IMG/VR virus record: IMGVR_UViG_3300033148_002478
Span: 1 to 21,377 of that record
DNA from: a virus
Length of the DNA: 21,377 nt
Direction: 5' to 3' (one strand)
The notes under the pieces are model-generated. The model was not told the DNA's origin. It was given only the letters and a program-made list of their open reading frames with translations, and did no database searches. The position numbers and the translations under genes are program-made. Below are positions 6,733 to 14,937 of this stretch, in pieces. Every line of letters begins with the position of its first letter. Position 1 is the stretch's first letter.

Positions 6733-7446
6733 ATGTCTGATAAGAAAAAACAAAAAAAAACAGAAACAATAATTGGTCCTAAATTCAAATTAATAAAAAT
6801 ACCACAAGGTATCTTCCGAGATATTTATGGGAGACCTGACATAGTTGCCAATAGAATGTTATGGGTGAATGATGCTGCTAAATGTGTTATAGATCGCATT
6901 AAAAACTCCCAATATAACGGCAGGATTGTAATAACTGATATAACACGTAAACCTTCCGAGTCTTACATTGCTAGACAAAAAAAAGGAAGACATGTTGCTC
7001 AGTGCGGTTTATCAGGTCATAATTACGGGATTTCTATTGACATTGCTCTAGAGGAGACCGCAAAGGCTTTAGGTGTCCATCTAAATGCATTAAACCCTAT
7101 TCTAGAGGGCTTGGGTCTTAAAAATATACGCTCTGAAGCATGGCATTATAATATGGGATTTACTGTTGCTAGAGATTATTTCTACAATCTCTATGCTAAT
7201 TCATCTGAAACATTTAAAAACCATTTTAAAGAATCTTTCATAGAAAAGTTTAATTTAGTGGTTGGTATGAACTTAAAGTCTGTCAAAGTTATCCAAGCTT
7301 TCTTGGATATTACGGTTGATGGTGCTCTAGGTAGGCAATCCTTTTGTGCCGCCTCCATGCTTATGGCGGAGAGATTAGGTATGTTTGATACTTCAAATAA
7401 AGAAAAGACTGAAATTATAATTGATTTTGGTAAAATATGGTCTTAG
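6733..7446 (+). CDS. M15-family D,D-/L,D-carboxypeptidase endolysin with a PG-binding-like domain
   Basis: 237 residues from the ATG at 6733, preceded by AAGAGG; a TTG at 6706 is in frame but overlaps the previous gene and lacks a site. The M15 zinc peptidase signature is complete: SGHNYGISID at 94-103 (His96 and Asp103 bind zinc) and SEAWHYN at 134-140 (Glu135 catalytic, His138 third zinc ligand). This family (VanY, phage L-alanyl-D-glutamate peptidases) cuts peptidoglycan peptides. Residues about 183-215 (VKVIQAFLDITVDGALG) resemble a peptidoglycan-binding domain of the PG_binding_1 type. There is no signal peptide or membrane segment, so export would need a holin, for which 1538-1834 is a candidate. 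A role as a virion-associated lysin is an alternative, given the structural neighbours. Confidence 0.88.
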   Translation: MSDKKKQKKTETIIGPKFKLIKIPQGIFRDIYGRPDIVANRMLWVNDAAKCVIDRIKNSQYNGRIVITDITRKPSESYIARQKKGRHVAQCGLSGHNYGISIDIALEETAKALGVHLNALNPILEGLGLKNIRSEAWHYNMGFTVARDYFYNLYANSSETFKNHFKESFIEKFNLVVGMNLKSVKVIQAFLDITVDGALGRQSFCAASMLMAERLGMFDTSNKEKTEIIIDFGKIWS

Positions 7447-7478
7447 TATTATAAACAATTGTATTAATGAGGTGATTT

Positions 7479-8078
7479 ATGGGTAAAGGTAAGCGATTAA
7501 AAGAGAAAAAAGAACAAAAAAAAGACGATGACGCTCTTTTAATTGAACTGTCTAGCTGTTCGAAAGGTATACGACTCCCTGAGATGACTGCCGAGGAAAA
7601 GAAAGATCTAATCGGTCAGCGTATAAAAACTCCTGATGGTAGAGAATTCATCATGAAGGAGGTTACGCATAGGGAGCTAAGTGATGGTGAATCTATAAGT
7701 AATGTTGAGGCTGTTCAAATCTCAACTTCTACCACTATGCACTTAGGTGAGAATGCTGAGATAGTATGTGACTGGACCGAGGAGAAGTATCTAGATATTC
7801 TGTATGAGCTTTTTTTAGATGCTGTTCAATTCAGTGATCTCCATTTATCTGATAAAATGAAAGGTAAATATGAAGGGAAGATATATACAGAAGATTCTAC
7901 ATTTGAAGAGTTCTGTACCGATGCCCTTGACAGGTTAAAGGAACAGCGTACTACCTTAAAAATCAAATTAAGTGGAAATAAAATAAATGAACGTCAGCAC
8001 GGGAATGCTACAGAACTAATTGAACGATGTGAGTCTACTTTAAATAGATTCTTAGAAGGTACTATAAAATATGAGTAA
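7479..8078 (+). CDS. Unknown charged protein
   Basis: 199 residues, start supported by GAGG spaced nine bases before the ATG. The first ~20 residues are almost all Lys, Glu, Gln and Asp (KGKRLKEKKEQKKDDD), probably disordered. The rest is mixed alpha/beta with a helical acidic section (about 103-150). No family recognised. It lies between the endolysin and the HAD phosphatase in the same unit. Confidence 0.6.
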   Translation: MGKGKRLKEKKEQKKDDDALLIELSSCSKGIRLPEMTAEEKKDLIGQRIKTPDGREFIMKEVTHRELSDGESISNVEAVQISTSTTMHLGENAEIVCDWTEEKYLDILYELFLDAVQFSDLHLSDKMKGKYEGKIYTEDSTFEEFCTDALDRLKEQRTTLKIKLSGNKINERQHGNATELIERCESTLNRFLEGTIKYE

Positions 8079-8087
8079 GGTGATTTC

Positions 8088-8969
8088 ATGAAAAAAAATC
8101 CTAAAAAAGAATTTCTCGGGGCCTTTTCGCAGCATATAAGAACTAAATCTCAAATAACTAACATAAAATACTTATTTGATTTTGATGGGACTATAGTATA
8201 TTCAGAGGATTTTGATGACGAGAAGATAATCCATCCTTCTGAAAATAAAGAAATCACGGGTATTATAAGAAGGTTTATTGAACAGAATAAAGATATATCT
8301 ATACTGACTGCGAGAGCTAACGCTAAAATTGTGTCCGAGTACCTCCTCTCTATAGATCTTAACCTCCCTGTAATTGCTTTAGGGAATCCTGAAACAAATG
8401 CAAAAGGGGATTATATTCTAGATAATTTTGCCGAAGGTTATGATCAAATCTATTTTTACGACGATAGAGAGGACTGGCTGAATTATGCTGCGGAAGTATT
8501 ACAAGAAGAAGAAGTGGTTTTTATACCTATACTAATAACAGATACCAGACATAAATCAATTGAAGTTGACAGGGTAACTGCCTCTCGAATTGATTTCCTA
8601 AGAAAAGAAGCTCAATCTAAAGGTGAATTCAAAACAGAGTCTACAGTAAATCCAACAATCCAAAAACCCCTTTTAACTCATACGGACCAAGAAGAGATCT
8701 TACAAGAAATGGTCAAAGATATCTCTGATGACCCCAATCTTGCCATTCTTGTAACTCAAGATGGTAAAAGTGTGTCGTGTTGGTACTGTAAAGAGTTTAA
8801 AGACATGTTTATATTTGCTGACGAAGATCTTATAGCCCATATTTTTTACAGAAAACTAGCTGAATTAGGGGATTGGCTAGGTCTCATGCTCGATTATAAA
8901 TTCCCTAAAAAGGAACCCCTACCTGTTGATAACATGATTAATAAATTATTTGAGGGTGATTATGAATAA
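8088..8969 (+). CDS. HAD-superfamily phosphatase with a C-terminal extension
   Basis: 293 residues. The N-terminal ~150 residues carry HAD motifs: motif I LFDFDGT at 29-35 (nucleophile Asp31, acid/base Asp33), motif II SILTAR at 71-76 (Thr74), and motif IV FYDDREDW at 123-130 (Asp125/Asp126). Lys107 may be the motif III Lys. HAD enzymes hydrolyse phosphate esters by an aspartyl-phosphate. The ILTAR and DDREDW style is like the 3'-phosphatase domain of T4 polynucleotide kinase, but no kinase P-loop is present. The C-terminal ~130 residues (from about 165) are not recognised and include a CWYC pair. The start has GAGTAAGGTG upstream. The stop overlaps the next gene by 8 bases. Substrate (nucleic-acid end, nucleotide or protein) is not determinable here. 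Confidence 0.78.
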   Translation: MKKNPKKEFLGAFSQHIRTKSQITNIKYLFDFDGTIVYSEDFDDEKIIHPSENKEITGIIRRFIEQNKDISILTARANAKIVSEYLLSIDLNLPVIALGNPETNAKGDYILDNFAEGYDQIYFYDDREDWLNYAAEVLQEEEVVFIPILITDTRHKSIEVDRVTASRIDFLRKEAQSKGEFKTESTVNPTIQKPLLTHTDQEEILQEMVKDISDDPNLAILVTQDGKSVSCWYCKEFKDMFIFADEDLIAHIFYRKLAELGDWLGLMLDYKFPKKEPLPVDNMINKLFEGDYE

Positions 8970-9642
8970 TAATAAAGACTTCGGTTTAAAATTTTCTCAG
9001 AAAGTTACCGCAGATATGAAAAAATTTAAAGGACAAAATAAAACACAAAAAAAAGAAACTCCGAGAGGTTGTAATGAGATTGACCCGCAGGGGAGGACTC
9101 TGGAAGAACTCAAAGATCTCCCCGTACGCTCAACAGGGGATACAAGAAAATACACCGACAGGGGTCTACTAATGAAAACTATGGCAAAAGTAAATACGGA
9201 AGAACTTAAAAAACAAAATATCAATATAGACGCTGAGGGTCAAGTAACTCTACATACTTACTGTCATACAAAAAGAGAAGGCGACTTAATGCCTAATGCA
9301 ATGTTATTTACCACCAGTGAAAAAGCCAAAAGGATAGCTCTTATAGTATTTGGAAAAAAACATAAAATATCATCTGTAAAATTACCTATCTCCGATCTCT
9401 ATACCGATGGGAATGGTGATTTTTTCTTCATACCTGAAAATCCCGAACAATGGCATCAGGACCTGATAACACGCAAGTTAAAGGAAGGGAAACCTGTGAC
9501 TCAAAAAGCACTTGATTCTTATGGGCTGGTGAAACCTGAAAACTATAAAACCTATGAAGACATCAATAAAGAAAAAAAGATCCACAACAAAAAAGCTTCA
9601 AAACAAGATACTGAAGATCTAGATAAAAAAGAAGACAAATAA
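8962..9642 (+). CDS. Unknown basic, Lys-rich protein
   Basis: 226 residues from the ATG at 8962, with GAGGGTGATT before it; the in-frame TTG at 8950 is less likely. It overlaps the HAD gene by 8 bases. The N-terminal 50 residues are Lys/Gln-rich. Two later segments look folded (about 85-125 and 130-170). The C-terminus is again Lys-rich and probably disordered. No family recognised. It is the last gene before promoter motif copy 3. Confidence 0.6.
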   Translation: MNNNKDFGLKFSQKVTADMKKFKGQNKTQKKETPRGCNEIDPQGRTLEELKDLPVRSTGDTRKYTDRGLLMKTMAKVNTEELKKQNINIDAEGQVTLHTYCHTKREGDLMPNAMLFTTSEKAKRIALIVFGKKHKISSVKLPISDLYTDGNGDFFFIPENPEQWHQDLITRKLKEGKPVTQKALDSYGLVKPENYKTYEDINKEKKIHNKKASKQDTEDLDKKEDK

Positions 9643-9659
9643 ATAAAAATAGTCTATAG

Positions 9660-9671
9660 TTATACAATAAA
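9660..9671 (+). promoter_or_regulatory. Putative phage late promoter, copy 3
   Basis: TTATACAATAAA in the 59-base gap between 9642 and 9702, 42 bases before the ATG. It is the most divergent copy (C at the sixth base) but keeps position and flanking AT-richness. Confidence 0.45.
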
Positions 9672-9701
9672 AAGAACGTTTTATTATAAAGGAGGTTTCT
9701 A

Positions 9702-10121
9702 ATGAGTGATAGTGGGTATGGTCGTTTTGCTAAAAATCAAGAGGGTGTCAGTTCAAGTCACACAAGGGGTCTAGAGAGTGCCTTTCAGCCTAAATCGGCT
9801 TATCGTAGGGAGATTACCTCGGCTGCAACAAATGAAACTCTTGATATAGATGTTCTAGAAACTGACGTCTTTGTTAACGCTGATGATGCTAGTGCCGTGG
9901 AAGATATGTTGATTAATATGACCGACGGTGATATTGATGACGAGCTGGGTATTGAGCGTTCTGACTTCAAAAAAAGAGAAAAGGAGAAGTTCAGTTATGA
10001 CGGTTCGGATGATTATCCTGAAGAGCTTAGCACTCCTGAAGCGAGAGGTGGTGTGGCTGATGTTGAGGATGATCTTGAAGACATTGATCATGCTCTAGCT
10101 GAAATAGATCAGTATCTATGA
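9702..10121 (+). CDS. Acidic unknown protein
   Basis: 139 residues with a very strong Shine-Dalgarno (AAAGGAGGT). The protein is acidic, especially from residue 45 on, and ends in a predicted short helix (ALAEIDQYL). No cysteines or catalytic motifs are seen. It heads a block of small genes that precedes the portal, so a small head or connector role is possible. No family recognised. Confidence 0.6.
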   Translation: MSDSGYGRFAKNQEGVSSSHTRGLESAFQPKSAYRREITSAATNETLDIDVLETDVFVNADDASAVEDMLINMTDGDIDDELGIERSDFKKREKEKFSYDGSDDYPEELSTPEARGGVADVEDDLEDIDHALAEIDQYL

Positions 10122-10128
10122 GGTTGTT

Positions 10129-10353
10129 ATGAAAATATATGCTAAAATAAAAATAATAGGAAATGAAAATCTCTCATCTCTCTATACTTCCGGTGATGCT
10201 GTTGAGCTGGAGGATGGCTCAAGGGGTACTATTACTAACATTGATGAGGGTAGTAACATGGTTGAGGTGGATCTTGAGGATCCTGTAGATCATGGTATGA
10301 CTGAGATGCAGTATCAACTTCCTGAACAAGATATCCCACTTAAGAAGGGGTAA
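10129..10353 (+). CDS. Small SH3/KOW-like beta protein, unknown
   Basis: 74 residues, start with GAGGTTGTT upstream. The centre (GDAVELEDGSRGTITNIDEG, about 24-43) has the pattern of a small SH3-like beta barrel, in which strands flank a conserved Gly turn as in KOW domains. This fold assignment is by eye only. Seven bases separate it from the previous gene and three from the next. Confidence 0.55.
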   Translation: MKIYAKIKIIGNENLSSLYTSGDAVELEDGSRGTITNIDEGSNMVEVDLEDPVDHGMTEMQYQLPEQDIPLKKG

Positions 10354-10356
10354 ATC

Positions 10357-10692
10357 ATGGATTTCCAAAGTGTCGCAGATGCCGTAGTTACGCAGGCTCT
10401 ATCTAATTTAACTTGTCTTAAAGGGTCAAGGCTGCTGTCTCATGTGAGTTATCCTAACGAGGATGTGTATCGCTATGAGATAACGGCCTTTCATGCCCCT
10501 TCTGATTCAACGGTGATGTTTGAAATATTGGCATCCTTAAACAAAGATATATTGCTAGGTTATACTATAATTGACAGGCTTGGAAATATAATCCCATCTC
10601 TTACCGACGAGTCTATCCAAGACTATTTTTCAATAAGAGATGATAGGCATCTTTATTATAAAAACTACTTTTACATAGCTGTAAAACCGTGA
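10357..10692 (+). CDS. Small unknown protein upstream of the portal
   Basis: 111 residues, start with AAGAAGGGG upstream and three bases after the previous stop. The protein looks like a small alpha/beta domain with a hydrophobic core (VMFEILASLNKDILLGYTII, about 50-69) and a Tyr-rich end. No family recognised. Its stop is seven bases before the portal start. Confidence 0.55.
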   Translation: MDFQSVADAVVTQALSNLTCLKGSRLLSHVSYPNEDVYRYEITAFHAPSDSTVMFEILASLNKDILLGYTIIDRLGNIIPSLTDESIQDYFSIRDDRHLYYKNYFYIAVKP

Positions 10693-10699
10693 GGTATTA

Positions 10700-12334
10700 A
10701 TGTACACAAAAGGCTCAAAAAAATTGATAAATGGAAGCTCTTCTATAAAAAGGGCCGCAGGTAGAGCAGTGGGAGGTTTTGGGAGGAAGGGTTTTCAACT
10801 GTCTCAGGGTTCTCCTGAGTTGAGAGATCCTATGTTCAATCCTGAAACATTCTATATTGCCCAAGACTTACAAACAATGAATAGATGGATACGTTATTAT
10901 GACACATTCCATCCCATACTCCCAAACAGTCTTGATATACATGCCTTTTTCCCCATAAGTGATTTTTCCTTCAAAGGGGTAGACGATCCTTATATATTGG
11001 ATTTCTATGACTATATCAAAAACGATGTATTGAAATTATTGGATTGGGTTATCCTCGCTTCAAGAGAATATGAGGTGCTTGGAGAGTGTTTCACTTTCTT
11101 TGGGTGGGATACTTATAATGGGTACTTCAACACCGCAACAATCCTTAATCCAGATCTATTAGAAATCTATCCTTTCGATTTCAATGGGGGTAGAAAATAT
11201 GTAATCTCCATGGATATTCCAGAGAGTTTCGAAATTCTACATATGAAAAAAGACATGGATATGAGATACAGGCAATTATGGAATAATCTTGACCCTGTAA
11301 TACGTCGATGCATTGAATCAGGATTAAAAATCCCGCTAAGTCCAAATAATGTTTTTGGTATGCAGAGGTTGGCTTTTTCATATGACACTAGAGGGACTTC
11401 TCAAGTACTCCGTGTGCTCAAAGATCTTATGCATGAAGACAAACTTCGTGAGGCTCAAATGGCTGTAGCCGACGGACATATCACTCCTTACCAGATATGG
11501 AAGATAGGAAACACCGACAAGGGTTATATTCCTTCTGAGGAGGAATTGGATGATTGGAACGATCTGCTACAGCAAGCAGAGCATCAAAATCTATTTAGGA
11601 TAGTAACTCATGACGCTGTCAGTTACGAGACAAAAGGTATCCAGGATGGTCTACTTCCAATAACTCCTGAAATAGATAAGATAGAGGATAGAATTTTAAC
11701 TGCTCTCTATACCTCCCGAGCTATGACTACAGGAGAAGGTCCTACATATTCCAATGCTGTAATAGGTTTAAAAGTTTTAGAGGGTCGTTATCAGAACAAA
11801 CTTTATAGGATTTCTTCTATAATAAGATCTCTCTATAAAAAGATAGCTACAGCAAATGAATTCTATAAAATAACTCCGGCACAGTTAGCTCATCGGATAA
11901 GACCTAGCAAAAAAGACAGGGAACTAATGCTACCTACTGTACATTGGGATAACTACTTTAGTTTTGCAAAAGATCTTGAGAGAGCTAAATTCTATAAAGG
12001 ACTTGCCGAAACCCACAAGATGTCTTGGAAAAGGGTGTTTGATGTATTAGGCTTGGATTATGAAGAAGAAAAAAGGCTTCTCAAAGATGATATGGGTTCC
12101 GTGTTTCAGAATGAAATATTCGAAGCCAAGATACAACAGCTGGTACAGATGGTGGATTCAAACGCTCCTGAAGGTGCCGTAAGTCCTGTTGGGAAGGGTA
12201 TACCTACCAACCTAGCTTCGCCTGATGACGAAGAGGGAGGGGCTGGTATCCTAGAGGAGGCCGGTGCTGAAATTCCTGAAGGGGGTGCTGAACCACCTAT
12301 GCCTGACGTGGACAGGCAGTTGGCTGAAATATAA
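10700..12334 (+). CDS. Portal protein
   Basis: 544 residues, start with GAGG six bases before the ATG. The portal is a ring of twelve at one head vertex through which DNA enters, and it docks TerL. Evidence is the typical portal order: a basic N-terminal tail, a helical start with RWIRYYDTFHPILPNSLDIH (62-81), PISDFSFKGVDDPY (85-98), EYEVLGECFTFFGWD (123-137) and ILNPDLLEIYPF (148-159), then a long helical region. The C-terminal ~50 residues are Gly/Pro/Glu-rich and probably disordered. Length is normal for large-phage portals. The gene precedes the protease, scaffold-like and capsid genes, the usual order. The basic glycine tail (RAAGRAVGGFGRKGF, 18-32) is unusual. Confidence 0.82.
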   Translation: MYTKGSKKLINGSSSIKRAAGRAVGGFGRKGFQLSQGSPELRDPMFNPETFYIAQDLQTMNRWIRYYDTFHPILPNSLDIHAFFPISDFSFKGVDDPYILDFYDYIKNDVLKLLDWVILASREYEVLGECFTFFGWDTYNGYFNTATILNPDLLEIYPFDFNGGRKYVISMDIPESFEILHMKKDMDMRYRQLWNNLDPVIRRCIESGLKIPLSPNNVFGMQRLAFSYDTRGTSQVLRVLKDLMHEDKLREAQMAVADGHITPYQIWKIGNTDKGYIPSEEELDDWNDLLQQAEHQNLFRIVTHDAVSYETKGIQDGLLPITPEIDKIEDRILTALYTSRAMTTGEGPTYSNAVIGLKVLEGRYQNKLYRISSIIRSLYKKIATANEFYKITPAQLAHRIRPSKKDRELMLPTVHWDNYFSFAKDLERAKFYKGLAETHKMSWKRVFDVLGLDYEEEKRLLKDDMGSVFQNEIFEAKIQQLVQMVDSNAPEGAVSPVGKGIPTNLASPDDEEGGAGILEEAGAEIPEGGAEPPMPDVDRQLAEI

Positions 12335-12357
12335 AACATAATAAATGAGGTGTAGGT

Positions 12358-12525
12358 ATGGGATTTAAGATAACGAGTCGAGGTAAATTAACTGAGATGA
12401 CAACCGGTAAAAAGAAAGAAGTTACTGCAAAGAATGGAAAATCTACGAGTACTTGGGAAGATGAAAAAATAGATCTTACCTCCGTACAGGCAGAAAAGAA
12501 AGATAACGAGAAAGAGGGTAAATAA
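12358..12525 (+). CDS. Small Lys-rich protein, unknown
   Basis: 55 residues, ATG at 12358 with GAGGTG upstream and stop TAA at 12523-12525. It is rich in Lys, Thr and Glu with no hydrophobic core except a short ITSRG start, so it is probably disordered. The good ribosome binding site, the tight fit between portal and the next gene (one base gap) and the use of this frame support it as real. No family recognised. Confidence 0.55.
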   Translation: MGFKITSRGKLTEMTTGKKKEVTAKNGKSTSTWEDEKIDLTSVQAEKKDNEKEGK

Positions 12526-12526
12526 T

Positions 12527-12826
12527 ATGTCTGTATATGTAAACCAACCTATGTTTGACAAACATGCTGAGGATTCAATCCTTACTGGGATGGCATTCTG
12601 GGCTGGATTCATGCATGGGGTCTCCGGCAGTGCTACTGCAAATGATGAAAAAATAAAAAAAGCTCTACACAAAGTCTACACAGATGTATTTAATACCCAC
12701 GGTGAATTAAATAATACTGCACGAGTTAATATAAAAAGCTCTCTTGAACAAGAGGGGGTTGGTATAACTGAAGAGGGTGTAGAACATCTATGGAAGGGTT
12801 ATGTGGATTCGCTGGAGAAAAAATAG
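12527..12826 (+). CDS. Small helical protein, unknown
   Basis: 99 residues, start preceded by AAAGAGGG. A hydrophobic segment with aromatic residues (MAFWAGFMHGVSG, about 22-34) could be a short buried helix; the rest is charged and helical, ending EHLWKGYVDSLEKK. No family recognised. It closes the portal block before promoter motif copy 4. Confidence 0.6.
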   Translation: MSVYVNQPMFDKHAEDSILTGMAFWAGFMHGVSGSATANDEKIKKALHKVYTDVFNTHGELNNTARVNIKSSLEQEGVGITEEGVEHLWKGYVDSLEKK

Positions 12827-12832
12827 TTGTAC

Positions 12833-12844
12833 TTATATAATATC
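12833..12844 (+). promoter_or_regulatory. Putative phage late promoter, copy 4
   Basis: TTATATAATATC in the 47-base gap before the protease gene, 41 bases before the ATG at 12874. It would drive the block of protease, scaffold-like, decoration and capsid genes. Confidence 0.55.
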
Positions 12845-12873
12845 TAGGACAATAATAATGGAGAAGGTTTAGT

Positions 12874-13650
12874 ATGTTTTTTGTGGCGAGTAGAAACAAA
12901 AAAAACAGTCTGAAGGTTATCAGTAATTTTCATAGGTCTGCTGCTGGGGTAGAAATACCCCTTGATACGAAAAATTACTTTTATCTAAGGAATTGGGCCG
13001 TCTCCTCCTATGAGGATTGGGGCTTAAATCATAATGCTGACGGTTGGAGAGATAAAGTTCTTCAATCCGATTATAACTCCTTTGACGGTGCATGGGTGTG
13101 TCTAGATCATATTGCCCAGAAGTCCTCTGATTCTATAGGGTCCGTGTTGTCTCCTGTATATACTCCCGAGAAGTACGTAGAGACTGTGATGGCGGTTAGT
13201 CGGGAAAAGGCTGACAGGAAGCATCCTTTTCTTGAAAAAGATATACAAGAGGGGAGAATAACTGACACTAGTATGGGTTGTGTGGCTCAGTATAGTGTAT
13301 GTACAGTGTGTGGTAACAAAACAGCCAATGAGGATGATTACTGTGACCACTTAAGGCCTGACAAGCTGGGTGATAGCTTGAAAGGTTCATCTCTGCTTAT
13401 AGAGGGAAAGAAAATCATTGTAGGTGAGTTATATGAGAACGTTCAATTTGTAGAGGACTCCATTCTGACGGGAGAGGAGGGTGCCGATATAAACGCCAAG
13501 ATCTTTAATATAGCTGCTAAAAGAGCTGGTACTCGTAGAGCTGTAGGGGATGACCTATTTCACGCTATAAAGGCTGTAATAAAGGAACAGGGTAGATCTG
13601 ATTATTTAAATGGTTTGTTGAACAATATAGAGAAATTAGGAGGTATTTAA
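12874..13650 (+). CDS. Prohead maturation protease
   Basis: 258 residues. It resembles the head maturation proteases of large tailed phages, serine enzymes of the herpesvirus-assemblin/T4 gp21 type that cut scaffold and capsid proteins after assembly. Visible elements are a start like NHNADGWRDKVLQ (52-64), a His in VCLDHIAQ (His79) as the probable catalytic His, and DTSMGC (131-136) with Ser133 as the probable nucleophile. After it comes a Cys cluster, CTVCGN (143-148) and YCDH (156-159), a pattern I recall from other phage proteases and which could bind zinc. Start has GGAGAAGG upstream. The stop is immediately followed by the next ATG, showing coupling with the scaffold-like gene. Catalytic residues are assigned by eye. 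Confidence 0.82.
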   Translation: MFFVASRNKKNSLKVISNFHRSAAGVEIPLDTKNYFYLRNWAVSSYEDWGLNHNADGWRDKVLQSDYNSFDGAWVCLDHIAQKSSDSIGSVLSPVYTPEKYVETVMAVSREKADRKHPFLEKDIQEGRITDTSMGCVAQYSVCTVCGNKTANEDDYCDHLRPDKLGDSLKGSSLLIEGKKIIVGELYENVQFVEDSILTGEEGADINAKIFNIAAKRAGTRRAVGDDLFHAIKAVIKEQGRSDYLNGLLNNIEKLGGI

Positions 13651-14937
13651 ATGCCAAAAAAACTTAGAACAACTAGAACCTCTGCTATGCTTGGTAATAC
13701 TCGAACCGCGGGTAAAGGCACTCCAATCAAGAGAGATAGAAAGGTAGAGATTCGAAAGAAAATCGAGGCTAGACGACGTTCGGTGGTGGCCAGGAAAGTA
13801 GCGATGAAGACAGCTTTTGTAAAAAGAAAAGCTGCGTTTGATGGTATGAAAGCTCAAAAACTAAATGCTTTTGACCGTGCCATTATTTCTAATCCGAAGG
13901 CTGTTATTAATCAGGTCGAGGTAGATGCGTATTCCGTGAAAGCTAAAGGAGAGTCCTTGACTTTTTCTTTCGGTAGTAAGAGTTCAAAGGACTTCACTGT
14001 ATTAAAAAGAGTGAATGCCCAAGGGGAGGTTGATGAGAATGGTACACCTATAGTTGGAGGTGCCCCTGACCTTGATGAAGACTTGAGAGCTCCTGCTCCA
14101 ACAACCGGGGATATCCCTGCACCCGAGGCTGTCCCATCTATGGGCGCAGTTGAGGAGTTGACCGAGCCTATGTCTGATGCAGCTCCTGAAGACGCTGCAA
14201 AGGCTATAGTTACTGTGAACGATAAGCTCAGTGAGATCGAAAAACGAGAGGATGTTGACAAGATTCTTAAACAAGAGCTTAAGCAAGTTAAAGAAGCTTT
14301 AACAGGGGTGTCTGCTATTATCCGAAAGATAAAACCCGCATTAAGGGCTGCCGCGTCTAGAGGGAAGAAACCCACAACTATAGGTCGAGAAGAACTCAAA
14401 ACTATCGTCGATTTCTTAGGGAGTGCTGATAAACTCTACACGAGTGAGATGACTGGTTTTGAAACCAAGGCTAGTGTGTCTGATGTGAGTGGGTTTAGTA
14501 CTGTCGTAGCTGGTCTCAGGTCTTCTACTGATATGTCCCTTGAAAGAGCTCACGATGTTCTAGCCTCTTATCAAAAGAAAGAGGCTAGTGTGTCTGATGT
14601 GAGAGGTATTATTAAAGAAGTCAAAGCTTCTGTTGAGAAATGGCAACTTTTCAAGAAAACTGCAGGTATCTTTCAAGGTGAGGCTAAATACGCTGGGGCT
14701 TCCAAGTCACATCTAAAAAACATTCTTGCTTCCGTACAAGAGATGGTAAGCAATGAAGAGATAGGGTCAGATAGTATTGCTTCTCAGGCTATAGAATTCC
14801 TAAATCTAAACGAAAAGGAATTTAAAACTGTTAATGCTGCCTTAAGAAGGCAAGGGTCTAGCACAATGCCAAATTCAGTTCCTTCTGTGCAGAGTATTTC
14901 AAATTCGGATAATCTAGAAAGTATTTTTGACGAATAA
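13651..14937 (+). CDS. Probable scaffold or internal head core protein
   Basis: 428 residues, start one base after the protease stop with AGGAGG upstream. The first ~60 residues are very basic (KKIEARRRSVVARKVAMK near 30-47). A Pro/Ala/Glu linker (about 135-185) is followed by long charged helices, likely coiled coils (residues about 188-235, DKLSEIEKREDVDKILKQEL). The position between protease and decoration/capsid genes is where scaffold genes usually lie, and the helical, low-complexity composition fits. An ASVSDV repeat (274-279 and 312-317) suggests duplication. No scaffold family was recognised, so the role is inference; an abundant internal protein cleaved by the protease is an alternative. 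Confidence 0.5.
   Translation: MPKKLRTTRTSAMLGNTRTAGKGTPIKRDRKVEIRKKIEARRRSVVARKVAMKTAFVKRKAAFDGMKAQKLNAFDRAIISNPKAVINQVEVDAYSVKAKGESLTFSFGSKSSKDFTVLKRVNAQGEVDENGTPIVGGAPDLDEDLRAPAPTTGDIPAPEAVPSMGAVEELTEPMSDAAPEDAAKAIVTVNDKLSEIEKREDVDKILKQELKQVKEALTGVSAIIRKIKPALRAAASRGKKPTTIGREELKTIVDFLGSADKLYTSEMTGFETKASVSDVSGFSTVVAGLRSSTDMSLERAHDVLASYQKKEASVSDVRGIIKEVKASVEKWQLFKKTAGIFQGEAKYAGASKSHLKNILASVQEMVSNEEIGSDSIASQAIEFLNLNEKEFKTVNAALRRQGSSTMPNSVPSVQSISNSDNLESIFDE
14468..14603 (+). repeat. 22-base exact direct repeat in the scaffold-like gene
   Basis: AGGCTAGTGTGTCTGATGTG plus two further bases (AG) occurs at 14468-14489 and 14582-14603, 114 bases (38 codons) apart and in frame. Both encode ASVSDV. 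Identity at all 22 bases, including third codon positions, suggests a recent duplication or gene conversion. Confidence 0.75.

Noticed and set aside
12388-12672. Minus-strand hydrophobic frame of 94 residues
   Set aside because: It overlaps two small + strand genes with good ribosome binding sites; hydrophobicity arises from the complement of Lys codons.
13911-14399. Minus-strand frame of 162 residues opposite the scaffold-like gene
   Set aside because: Shadow of the real + strand gene: Ser-rich complement, no ribosome binding site, no partner genes on the minus strand.
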